Shown here piece by piece: positions 1 to 6,104 of a stretch of DNA of 9,630 bases (its first letter is position 1; the number at the start of each line of letters is the position of its first letter). Made by a program: the position numbers and the translations under genes. This DNA is from Atopobium sp. GTDB lineage: Bacteria > Actinomycetota > Coriobacteriia > Coriobacteriales > Atopobiaceae. Location: NCBI GenBank assembly GCA_015258785.1, contig JABZHP010000045.1, positions 1 through 9,630 on the forward strand. Reading direction: 5' to 3'. A model generated the notes under the pieces. It did no database searches. It saw only the letters and a list, made by a program, of their open reading frames with translations, and had not been told where the DNA came from.

Positions 1-882
1 GCTGTTCAGGACCTAGTCAAGAGCATGACCGGCAAGCAGCCTAACATGTCCGTCAACCCAGACGAGGTTGTTGCAGACGGTGCAGCTGTTCAGGGCGGCG
101 TTCTTACCGGCGACGTTTCCGGCATCCTGCTTCTGGACGTTACTCCACTGTCTCTGGGCGTTGAGACCCTCGGCGGTGTTGTTGACAAGGTCATCGACCG
201 CAACACCACCATCCCAACTTCCAGCACAAAGGTTTACTCCACCGCAGCTGATAACCAGACCTCCGTTGAGATTCACGTCCTTCAGGGCGAGCGCGAGATG
301 GCTTCTGACAACAAGAGCCTGGGTAAGTTCAACCTTACCGGCATTCCTGCTGCTCAGCGTGGTATCCCTCAGATTGAGGTTACCTTTGACATCGACGCAA
401 ACGGTATCCTGAAGGTCACCGCTAAGGACAAGGCAACCGACAAGTCCCAGGAGATCACCATTTCTGGCTCCACCGCTCTGTCCGACGATGAAGTTGACCG
501 CATGGTCAAGGATGCAGAGTCCCACGCTGAGGAAGACAAGAAGCGCAAGGACGAGATTGAGGTCCGCAACCAGGTAGACTCCCTGGCATACAGCACCGAG
601 CAGACCGTCAAAGACCTTGGCGATAAGGTTCCTGAGGATCAGAAGAAGGCTGTTGAAGAGGCTGTTGCTGAGGCAAAGACCGCACTTGATGGCTCCGATA
701 TTGAGGCAATCAAGAAGGCTGGCGAGAAGCTCACCGAGGTTGGCCAGAAGCTCGCAGAGATTGTCTATGCAGATGCTCAGGCTCAGACCGCAGGCAACAA
801 CGGCGCAGCAAGCAACCCTTCTGAGCCAGATGTTGTTGATGCAGACTACGAGGTTGTCGACGACGATAAGAACCAGAACTAA
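1..882 (+). CDS. dnaK: Chaperone protein DnaK (Hsp70), C-terminal part; 5' end outside window
   Basis: Hsp70 chaperone of the cytoplasm: it binds exposed hydrophobic peptide segments in an ATP-controlled cycle driven by DnaJ and GrpE. The window opens in frame inside the gene, so 293 residues are visible, a little under half of a usual DnaK. Fragment residues 1-40 are the end of the ATPase domain (NPDEVVADGAAVQGGVLTG). The hydrophobic interdomain linker (GILLLDVTPLSLG) is at 41-53. The beta-sandwich peptide-binding domain runs to about 155, with STAADNQ and IHVLQGERE at 80-99 and QIEVTFDIDANGIL at 124-137. The helical lid (SDDEVDRMVKDAE onward) runs to about 250, and the disordered acidic tail ends DYEVVDDDKNQN. 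The reading frame is intact to a TAA stop. It is followed by grpE, dnaJ and hspR, so it is the first visible gene of the heat-shock operon. Its promoter and any HspR operator lie outside the window. Confidence 0.98.
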   Translation, partial: AVQDLVKSMTGKQPNMSVNPDEVVADGAAVQGGVLTGDVSGILLLDVTPLSLGVETLGGVVDKVIDRNTTIPTSSTKVYSTAADNQTSVEIHVLQGEREMASDNKSLGKFNLTGIPAAQRGIPQIEVTFDIDANGILKVTAKDKATDKSQEITISGSTALSDDEVDRMVKDAESHAEEDKKRKDEIEVRNQVDSLAYSTEQTVKDLGDKVPEDQKKAVEEAVAEAKTALDGSDIEAIKKAGEKLTEVGQKLAEIVYADAQAQTAGNNGAASNPSEPDVVDADYEVVDDDKNQN

Positions 883-952
883 TCTGAGTTTCTCGGCATA
901 TGCGCTTGGGTAACTTGGTGCAGCAGCTGGTAGACAATGTGATATGACTCGG

Positions 953-981
953 AGGCGGCTGGCGGAAACGTTTGGCCGCCT
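953..981 (+). promoter_or_regulatory. Intercistronic hairpin between dnaK and grpE
   Basis: AGGCGGC (953-959) is perfectly complementary to GCCGCCT (975-981), with G-T pairs able to extend it inward. A second copy of GGCGG at 961-965 can pair instead with CCGCC at 976-980, so two alternative stems compete. No U-tract follows, so it is not a clean terminator. By inference it could act as an RNA stability or processing element that keeps dnaK message more abundant than grpE. The rest of the 123-base gap shows no other gene. Confidence 0.5.
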
Positions 982-990
982 TCTACACAT

Positions 991-1000
991 AGGGAGGTGA
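991..1000 (+). promoter_or_regulatory. Ribosome binding site that decides the grpE start
   Basis: AGGGAGGTGA is a near-perfect Shine-Dalgarno sequence. An in-frame GTG at 997-999 lies within it and so cannot be the start; the next in-frame GTG, at 1006, has correct spacing. Confidence 0.8.
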
Positions 1001-1005
1001 CGGCA

Positions 1006-1857
1006 GTGGCAACAGAAGATCAGAGCAAGGTTGACACTACCTTTGATAACGAGAATAACGGTGATGAAACCGTAGGCGCCGTCGGCGTTGTGGGGGATGG
1101 TTCCGCAAGTCAGACGCTTGATGGCAACGATTCCGCTGCCAACGGCGCAGTTGGCGCGGCGGGCGCAGACCGTCCGATGACCGAAGAAGAGATGGTTGCT
1201 GAGGCAATTCGTCGTGGAGAAGAGACGGCAGAGGCAGAGATTGCTGCCGACGCCCAGCGTGCAGCTCAGGAACGTGATCGTCTGCAGAACGAGCTGGACT
1301 CGGTTTCTGATCAGATTGAGGCAGCTAAGCAGCAGGCAGCTGAGGCAAATGATCGCTTCCTACGTCTGCAGGCTGACTGGGATAACTATCGTCGTCGTAC
1401 CGCTCAGGAGCGCCTTGATGAGCGCCAGCGCGCAACAGAGAAGCTGGTAGTTGACCTTCTCCCTGTTATTGACGACCTTGAGCGCGCAATTGAGCACGCG
1501 GACAATCTGACTGACCCTGCGGCCAAGCAGTTTGTTGAGGGCGTCTCCGCGGTATGCAATAAGCTTGTGGGCGTCCTGAACAAAGAGGGTGTTGAGGTAG
1601 TTAACCCTGTGGGTGAGGCTTTTGATCCTCTATCTCACCAGGCAGTAAGCCAGATTGAGGATACCCAGGCGTATGATGAGACCGTCGCCCAGGTGTACCA
1701 AAAGGGCTATCGTATGGGTGGCAAGGACATTCGTACTGCAATGGTTGTTGTTACCCACGGCGGTCCAAAGCGTCCAGCTGAGTCAGAGGCTTCTGACGGC
1801 AGCGCAGACGGTGCAGACGGTGCAGACGGCACTGCCGCAAATGGCGCAACCGAGTAA
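1006..1857 (+). CDS. grpE: GrpE nucleotide exchange factor for DnaK
   Basis: Cytoplasmic homodimer that releases ADP from DnaK and so resets the chaperone cycle. The GTG at 1006 gives 283 residues, longer than the roughly 200 usual for GrpE. Residues 1 to about 55 are a low-complexity, acidic, Gly/Ala-rich extension and the C-terminus carries an Ala-Asp-Gly tail; both look disordered. From about 57 to 130 runs the long dimerisation coiled coil, ending in the family-typical RLQADWDNYRRR (120-131). The four-helix bundle follows (VVDLLPVIDDLERAI). The C-terminal beta domain that contacts DnaK contains GEAFDPLSHQAV (203-214) and VYQKGYRMGGKDIRTAMVVV (230-249), both signature stretches of the family. 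It sits 123 bases after dnaK and 32 bases before dnaJ in the same operon. The identification is secure; only the start codon is a choice, made on the preceding binding site. Confidence 0.96.
   Translation: MATEDQSKVDTTFDNENNGDETVGAVGVVGDGSASQTLDGNDSAANGAVGAAGADRPMTEEEMVAEAIRRGEETAEAEIAADAQRAAQERDRLQNELDSVSDQIEAAKQQAAEANDRFLRLQADWDNYRRRTAQERLDERQRATEKLVVDLLPVIDDLERAIEHADNLTDPAAKQFVEGVSAVCNKLVGVLNKEGVEVVNPVGEAFDPLSHQAVSQIEDTQAYDETVAQVYQKGYRMGGKDIRTAMVVVTHGGPKRPAESEASDGSADGADGADGTAANGATE
1804..1830 (+). repeat. Three 9-bp direct repeats inside grpE
   Basis: GCAGACGGT occurs three times in tandem (1804, 1813 and 1822, the last ending GGC), encoding Ala-Asp-Gly three times in the GrpE tail. Being a multiple of three, gain or loss of a unit would change only tail length. 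Confidence 0.8.
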
Positions 1858-1889
1858 GACAGAGTAGTTTAGAGAGGAGGCCGTGCTGA

Positions 1890-2822
1890 ATGGCAGGTAG
1901 TAAGACTTTTTATGATGTTCTTGGCGTGAAGCGCGACGCCTCGAAGTCTGATATTCAAAAAGCGTTTAGAAAACTTGCAGCTAAATACCATCCTGATAGG
2001 GGTGGCGATGAGGCCAAGTTCAAAGAGATCTCGGAAGCGTACAACACGCTCTCTGACGATAAGAAGCGCCAGGAGTATGACCAGATGCTGGCATTTGGAG
2101 GCATTCCTGGAGGTGGATTTGGTGGTCGCCAGGGTGGCTACACCTATACCACCAACGTAAACGGCGCCAACTTTGCCGATTTCTTTAGCGGCTTTGGCGG
2201 CGGCGCGGGCGCGGGAGCTGGCGGTTTTGATTTTGCCGACATTTTTGGTGGGCGAGCAAACCGTCCAGTTGCAGGCAGTGACCTGACTATGTCCGTAAAC
2301 GTATCGTTTGACGAGGCATTTAAGGGCACTTCTCGCAAGGCAACGTATCGCGTTCCTTCAACTGGTGAGGAGCAGTCACTGACCATCAAAGTGCCAGCTG
2401 GTGCTTACGATGGCATGAAGCTACGTTACAAGAAGCACGGCGAGTACGGCGTTAACGGCGGCCCACGAGGCAACCTTGTGGTCACCATCAACGTTGCAGC
2501 CCATCCGGTCTTCTCGCGAGATGGTGCTGACGTGCGCATGAAGCTGCCAGTGAGCATTTACGAGGCAGCTTTGGGTACTTCGGTTGACGTGCCAACGCCT
2601 GACGGAACTACGGTGCGACTCAAGGTTCCCGCAGGTACACAGAGCGGAAAGACGTTCAGGTTTAAGAACTTGGGCGCTCCTCGCGTGAAGGATCCTGCAA
2701 CTCGCGGCGCGCTGTATGTTTCGGTGGACGTCAAGGTTCCAACAAAACTTTCCAAGAAGGAGCGAGACGCTCTTCAGGCGCTGCTTGATGCCGACGAGCG
2801 CAGCTACCGAGAGGAGCGGTAA
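1890..2822 (+). CDS. dnaJ: DnaJ-type co-chaperone without zinc finger (CbpA-like, class B Hsp40)
   Basis: Hsp40 partner that delivers substrates to DnaK and stimulates its ATPase. The ATG at 1890 follows AGAGGAGG with good spacing. The 310 residues begin with a J domain (about 6-68) containing the invariant HPD at 34-36. A Gly/Phe-rich linker follows (about 69-125, GGIPGGGFGG and GFGGGAGAGAGG). Two beta-rich C-terminal domains make up the rest (about 128-300, with GTSRKATYRVPSTGEE and VPAGTQSGKTFRFKNLGAP). The four CxxCxGxG zinc motifs of classical DnaJ are absent; the protein contains no cysteine at all. It is therefore closer in architecture to CbpA or class B Hsp40, though its place in the operon says it serves as a working DnaJ here. 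Its stop shares one base with the hspR start. The symbol reflects position; cbpA would describe the architecture. Confidence 0.93.
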   Translation: MAGSKTFYDVLGVKRDASKSDIQKAFRKLAAKYHPDRGGDEAKFKEISEAYNTLSDDKKRQEYDQMLAFGGIPGGGFGGRQGGYTYTTNVNGANFADFFSGFGGGAGAGAGGFDFADIFGGRANRPVAGSDLTMSVNVSFDEAFKGTSRKATYRVPSTGEEQSLTIKVPAGAYDGMKLRYKKHGEYGVNGGPRGNLVVTINVAAHPVFSRDGADVRMKLPVSIYEAALGTSVDVPTPDGTTVRLKVPAGTQSGKTFRFKNLGAPRVKDPATRGALYVSVDVKVPTKLSKKERDALQALLDADERSYREER

Positions 2823-3292
2823 TGGCTCGAAAGAAGGACGACGGCCGTAACAAGCCGCTCTACATGATTAGCGTTGCGGCCGAGCTCACGGGCATGCATC
2901 CGCAGACGCTTCGTGTGTACGAGCAGAAGGGCCTGATTAACCCCGGCCGTTCCAGGGGCAACACGCGCCTGTACTCTCGCGCGGACATTGACCGCCTCAA
3001 TCTTGTCTCCAAGCTGACGGACGAAGGCATCAATCTTGCCGGCGTTGTGCGCATTTTGGACATGCGTGAGCGAGCTCTCGAGAAGGACGATCTTATCGAT
3101 GAGCTGCGTGAACGCATTCGTGTACTTGAGGACGAGCTCCACGAGTACCACATGCGCGAGCGCATCACCTCGCTTGTTCGCTACAGCGAGACCAGCCCAG
3201 AAATGGTGATGCAACGTTTGCTTGGTATGCCTAGCTCCGCTTCTTCTGACGCCAACGCCGAGGAGAATTCGGCGCAGCCAAAAGAATCGTAA
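2822..3292 (+). CDS. hspR: HspR, MerR-family heat-shock repressor
   Basis: DNA-binding repressor of 156 residues. In actinobacteria HspR binds inverted repeats upstream of dnaK and clpB with DnaK as co-repressor, so titration of DnaK by unfolded proteins relieves repression. The MerR winged helix-turn-helix is at about 14-60 (YMISVAAELTGMHPQTLRVY, then GRSRGNTRLYSRADIDRL). The hydrophobic helix that follows (LTDEGINLAGVVRIL) and the charged coiled coil at about 82-112 (ALEKDDLIDELRERI) are typical of HspR dimerisation. The last 20 residues are a Ser/Ala/Glu-rich tail. The ATG overlaps the dnaJ stop as TAATG, and GAGGAG inside the end of dnaJ is its ribosome binding site, indicating translational coupling. 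Being last in the operon it represses, it should be autoregulated. No clean HspR operator (CTTGAGT-N7-ACTCAAG) is visible in the window. Confidence 0.94.
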   Translation: MARKKDDGRNKPLYMISVAAELTGMHPQTLRVYEQKGLINPGRSRGNTRLYSRADIDRLNLVSKLTDEGINLAGVVRILDMRERALEKDDLIDELRERIRVLEDELHEYHMRERITSLVRYSETSPEMVMQRLLGMPSSASSDANAEENSAQPKES

Positions 3293-3322
3293 GACGACGA
3301 GGCAAATGCTACTAGCAAGATG

Positions 3323-3365
3323 ACCAGCTCTCCGCGAGTAATTGTGGGGAGCTGGTTTTTGATTT
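3323..3365 (+). terminator. Rho-independent terminator of the dnaK operon
   Basis: ACCAGCTCTCC (3323-3333) pairs with GGGGAGCTGGT (3346-3356), 11 pairs with a single G-T, around a 12-base loop. TTTTT then GATTTT follow immediately. It lies 30 bases after the hspR stop and separates the chaperone operon from the ABC gene. Confidence 0.9.
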
Positions 3366-3377
3366 TGATTACCATTT

Positions 3378-3415
3378 ACCGAATACCGAATACCGAATAC
3401 CGAATACCGAATACC
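3378..3415 (+). repeat. Tandem heptanucleotide repeat (ACCGAAT, five copies plus ACC)
   Basis: ACCGAAT is repeated head to tail at 3378, 3385, 3392, 3399 and 3406 without a mismatch, then ACC. The array lies between the dnaK-operon terminator and the ABC gene, ending 50 bases before its ATG. Perfect short repeats of this kind can change copy number by slipped-strand replication. Here that would alter spacing in the upstream region of the ABC gene and not its reading frame. No convincing -35/-10 pair was found, so any promoter effect is speculative. Confidence 0.9.
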
Positions 3416-3465
3416 ACATGCAGTCATAACCTTTTTAAAACGAAATCTCTTTTAAGGGAGATGGC

Positions 3466-5100
3466 ATGCTTAAATACCTTTACGCTCAACAAAAGAGCAA
3501 ACTAATATTCTTTGTAGTCTTCTCTCTTTTAAGTAGCTTGTTTGAAATTGCACTTTCATTTGTAATGCTTCAATCCGTTAATCTTGCCATGGATGGCAAT
3601 TTGTCGGATGCACTGAATGATGGACTCTGGTTTGGCCTCTATATATTCTGCTATTTTATTGTCGACTTGATTTGCAGACGTTTGCGCTGGTCAGTTATAC
3701 AGGGCTGTCAAACGCATCTGCGTGATGAGTTGATAAAAAAGATATTCAATCGTTCAATTCCTGAGTTCCACTCATTCAATACAAGCCATTGGCTCTCGAT
3801 TCTTACTAACGACCTTGATTTACTTGAGGAAACATATTTCCGCGTCTTTATTGATCTCTTGATAGATGTCTTTTCTGGCGTAGTAAGCCTAATAATTTTG
3901 CTGTTTATTTCACCGTGGCTCGTTCTGTTCATTTTATGCATGATAGCTGTTCAGATGTTTGTTCCCAACACAATGTCCGGAATCATTTCTAATAAACGAA
4001 AAGCACAGTCTGAGTCAGCTGAGCATTTTATTGCTACGGCAAATGAGCATCTTGAAGGGTTTGATCTGCTCAGGAGCTTTCATTTAACAGAGGCCTCACG
4101 GGTTGCCATGAGCAGTGCGAATCAGGCTTGGGAGAAGCAGAAATTTGGTGCTCGGTACTTTAGTTCATTGGCACGCTTGCTTTCATTTACTGTGGGTCAA
4201 ATTATTTACATTGGAATTTATTTCATTGGAGCCATTCTTACCCTTAATGGATTGATGACAGTAGGAATGATGGTTGCCGCATCTCAGCTTGTTGTTTACA
4301 TAGCAAACCCTATTCAAAACATAAGTGATTCAATTACTGATATGAGAAGCGCAAAAGAGATAATTACTAAAATACAAACGCTTCTTAATGAAGCCCCAAC
4401 TACAGAAAGCGGGACAAAAGATACCCCTGAGCACTTTACAAATCTAACGGTCAATCATGTTTCGTATGGTTATGACGAGGACAAACTAGTTTTGTTGGAT
4501 ATTAGTTTTAATTTGGAACGTGGCGGAAAGTATCTACTAGAAGGAAGTTCGGGAAGTGGAAAGACAACACTAATCAAGCTGCTAACAGATGCTCTGAGCC
4601 CAGATAACGGAGACATTTGTTTGGATGGCGTGCCAATCAAGCAATTCAAAAGTGAGCAATATGCTCGATTCATAATCCCTTGCTCTCAGCAAACGTTTAT
4701 TTTTAATGCAACTATCCGGGATAACGTAACGTTGTTTTGCCAAGACTTTACTGATGAAGAAATTATTGACGCTATTACAAAATCGGGCTTTTCTGAGATT
4801 CTTACCAGATATCCAGATGGAATTAATCATGTGATTGATCAAGCCGGAAGCAGTCTTTCTGGTGGAGAACGACAGCGGTTGGCTCTTGCGCGAATCTTTT
4901 TGTTTAAGCCACAAATTGTGATTTATGACGAGAGTTTTGCTCATCTGGATGTCGACTCAGTTCAGAGCCTCATTGATTTGATCTTAAAAGACGAAGAAAG
5001 AACCGTTATTATAACGTCTCATCAAGTGACCCCTGAAATAAGAAATCGCTTCCACTCCCTTGTTTTAAAAGATGGAAACATCCAGTCAGAAACTGTTTAA
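3466..5100 (+). CDS. ABC exporter, fused permease-ATPase half-transporter, substrate unknown
   Basis: Membrane exporter of the type I ABC family, 544 residues, with the permease domain first and the ATPase second; it should act as a dimer. Hydrophobic segments lie near residues 15-38, 55-70, 127-147, 150-166, 240-260 and 263-282, the usual six. The ATPase has Walker A GSSGSGKT (360-367), Q-loop CSQQTF (406-411), signature LSGGE (464-468), Walker B IVIYDE (484-489, with E489 as the catalytic base), a D-loop FAHLD in place of the usual SALD, and the switch histidine H519. All catalytic residues are present. AAGGGAG stands five bases before the ATG. There is no N-terminal peptidase domain and no neighbouring half-transporter, so a homodimer is likely and the cargo cannot be named. 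Codons are AT-richer than in the flanking chaperone genes, with frequent ATA, TTA and AAA, suggesting acquisition by transfer. No terminator separates it from the next module. Confidence 0.9.
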   Translation: MLKYLYAQQKSKLIFFVVFSLLSSLFEIALSFVMLQSVNLAMDGNLSDALNDGLWFGLYIFCYFIVDLICRRLRWSVIQGCQTHLRDELIKKIFNRSIPEFHSFNTSHWLSILTNDLDLLEETYFRVFIDLLIDVFSGVVSLIILLFISPWLVLFILCMIAVQMFVPNTMSGIISNKRKAQSESAEHFIATANEHLEGFDLLRSFHLTEASRVAMSSANQAWEKQKFGARYFSSLARLLSFTVGQIIYIGIYFIGAILTLNGLMTVGMMVAASQLVVYIANPIQNISDSITDMRSAKEIITKIQTLLNEAPTTESGTKDTPEHFTNLTVNHVSYGYDEDKLVLLDISFNLERGGKYLLEGSSGSGKTTLIKLLTDALSPDNGDICLDGVPIKQFKSEQYARFIIPCSQQTFIFNATIRDNVTLFCQDFTDEEIIDAITKSGFSEILTRYPDGINHVIDQAGSSLSGGERQRLALARIFLFKPQIVIYDESFAHLDVDSVQSLIDLILKDEERTVIITSHQVTPEIRNRFHSLVLKDGNIQSETV

Positions 5101-5110
5101 TCAGTGCTTC

Positions 5111-5139
5111 TTGACCTAGTTGTAATACGTAAATACAAT
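5111..5139 (+). promoter_or_regulatory. Promoter of the toxin-antitoxin pair
   Basis: TTGACC (5111-5116) and TACAAT (5134-5139) are separated by exactly 17 bases, each one base from the sigma-70-type consensus hexamers. AAAGGAG and the antitoxin ATG follow at 5153 and 5165. This is the clearest promoter in the window and gives the pair its own transcription start despite the upstream ABC gene. Confidence 0.8.
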
Positions 5140-5152
5140 GATATAACTAGGT
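5114..5152 (+). promoter_or_regulatory. Operator-like inverted repeat over the toxin-antitoxin promoter
   Basis: ACCTAGTT (5114-5121) and AACTAGGT (5145-5152) are perfect inverted copies. The left arm overlaps the end of the -35 box, and the right arm lies between the -10 box and the ribosome binding site. The arms are 31 bases apart start to start, about three helical turns, so both face the same side of DNA. A second, inner dyad TTGTA/TACAA (5120-5124, 5134-5138) is also present. Ribbon-helix-helix antitoxins commonly autorepress through such sites; binding here is inferred. Confidence 0.6.
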
Positions 5153-5164
5153 AAAGGAGTGGCT

Positions 5165-5506
5165 ATGGACAGTATTGTAACTGCTCGTATTCCTGTTGAA
5201 GTCAAAAATCAGGTTTCCGAGGTTCTTGAATCGCTTGGATCAAACACCACCAAACTGATTAATGCTGCTTTCGAATATGTGCTGGTAACAGGCAAGCTTC
5301 CTGATGCTCATGAGGGTGCTGTGTCAGAACTATCTGCTAGAGGATCTTCTCGCCAATTGAGCGAGAAGGACAAAGAGCAGCTTTCGGCACTCTTTGAAAA
5401 GATTTCAGTTCCCGCACTGGCGTCGTTTTGGAATGATTTGGGCGACAGCACCTACAAAGAGGCAATCAGCGAGTGGAGGTCAAATGACTATGAAGCTCTT
5501 GATTGA
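5165..5506 (+). CDS. RelB/DinJ-like antitoxin (ribbon-helix-helix)
   Basis: Probable DNA-binding antitoxin of 113 residues that neutralises the overlapping PIN toxin and represses its own promoter. The N-terminus IVTARIPVEVKNQVSEVLESLG (4-25) gives the beta strand and first helix. The segment SNTTKLINAAFEYVLVTGKLP (26-46) is the second helix with the closing TGKLP, a RelB/DinJ hallmark. Residues 55-113 form an acidic, mostly helical region expected to wrap the toxin. At 113 residues it is longer than E. coli DinJ (86). I chose ATG 5165, five bases after AAAGGAG (5153-5159), over an in-frame GTG at 5159 that begins on the last base of that binding site. The coding end overlaps the toxin start by 17 bases, the usual sign of coupled antitoxin-first expression. 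The fold call is from motif similarity; the DNA-binding role is inferred. Confidence 0.8.
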   Translation: MDSIVTARIPVEVKNQVSEVLESLGSNTTKLINAAFEYVLVTGKLPDAHEGAVSELSARGSSRQLSEKDKEQLSALFEKISVPALASFWNDLGDSTYKEAISEWRSNDYEALD

Positions 5507-5936
5507 CACTAACGTTTTGCTGGACGTCTTTTTATGTAGAGAGCAGTTTGTTGCTGATGCAAAAAAGCTTTTCATAATGAAGCAGTTCAGAGATGCTGAG
5601 CTATGGATAGCAGCTCAGTCATACACAGATCTCTACTATGTTGGTGCTAAGGCTCATGGCTCTGCTCGTATGCAAGAAATCCTGAAAGAGGTGTTTCCGC
5701 TGCTCAACGTATGTTCTTTTGATGGAGCGGATATTTCAAATGCACTGTCGGAGCAGTGGGAAGACTTTGAAGACTGTCTTATTTGGCGCGCAGCAAAAAA
5801 GATAAAGGCAGATTATATCGTCACAAGAAACACGGCAGATTTTGTTCGCTCGGATATACCAGTGCTTACACCTGCCAAGTTTTTCTCGACATTGGAAGCT
5901 GAACAGAATCTGGTCTATGAAGAGGCCGAATTTTAG
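5490..5936 (+). CDS. PIN-domain toxin (VapC-like ribonuclease)
   Basis: Probable metal-dependent RNase toxin of 148 residues. The PIN fold opens with LLIDTNVLLDVF; D6 and N8 belong to the active site. SYTDLYYVG (44-52) supplies the second acidic position, D47, in the variant form seen in one branch of small PIN toxins. EDFEDCLIWRAA (91-102) gives D92 and D95, and TRNTADF (112-118) gives D117. The acidic metal-binding set therefore looks complete and the protein should be active. PIN toxins usually cleave tRNA or rRNA; the target here is unknown. GGAGG lies at 5475-5479 inside the antitoxin gene. ATG 5484, two codons upstream in frame, is an alternative start, but 5490 has better spacing and matches how family members begin. 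No terminator is visible before clpB, so read-through into the clpB leader is possible. Confidence 0.85.
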   Translation: MKLLIDTNVLLDVFLCREQFVADAKKLFIMKQFRDAELWIAAQSYTDLYYVGAKAHGSARMQEILKEVFPLLNVCSFDGADISNALSEQWEDFEDCLIWRAAKKIKADYIVTRNTADFVRSDIPVLTPAKFFSTLEAEQNLVYEEAEF

Positions 5937-6022
5937 AGGCAGTAAGGCGCAGGATAGAGCCGCGAAAAAGCTCAGTACAACTCGATAAGAAAATCTACTA
6001 CAAACACACTTAGATATGTATT

Positions 6023-6081
6023 AAAAGTCGTGCTTGAGGGTATATAGAATCCGATGAAGATTCAGTCCCCGGCACGATTTT
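6023..6081 (+). promoter_or_regulatory. Nested dyad in the clpB upstream region
   Basis: Three complementary pairs nest inside one another: AAAA with TTTT (6023-6026, 6078-6081) flanking TCGTGC with GCACGA (6028-6033, 6072-6077); GGG with CCC (6038-6040, about 6066-6068); and GAATC with GATTC (6047-6051, 6059-6063). The structure ends 23 bases before the clpB ATG. A CTTGAG sequence, half of an HspR site, lies at 6033-6038, and an AT-rich TATATAGAAT, a possible -10, at 6041-6050. It could be an operator region or a leader RNA hairpin. No convincing complete promoter could be assigned. Confidence 0.45.
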
Positions 6082-6104
6082 GTTTGGGGTAGGAGGGTGA
6101 TTTT

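Noticed and set aside
13..990. Long minus-strand reading frame opposite dnaK
   Set aside because: It is Leu/Val/Cys-rich and has no recognisable domain; it is the antisense shadow of a certain gene.
2804..3427. Minus-strand frame opposite hspR
   Set aside because: It is antisense to a clear MerR gene, runs through the terminator and heptamer array, and has no family features.
3320..3505. Small plus-strand frame spanning the heptamer array
   Set aside because: It starts inside the terminator, encodes the repeat itself and overlaps the exporter start; no binding site supports it.
6033..6053. HspR-associated inverted repeat upstream of clpB
   Set aside because: CTTGAG matches one half-site, but the sequence seven bases on (GAATCCG) matches the other half at only one position, so no operator was annotated.
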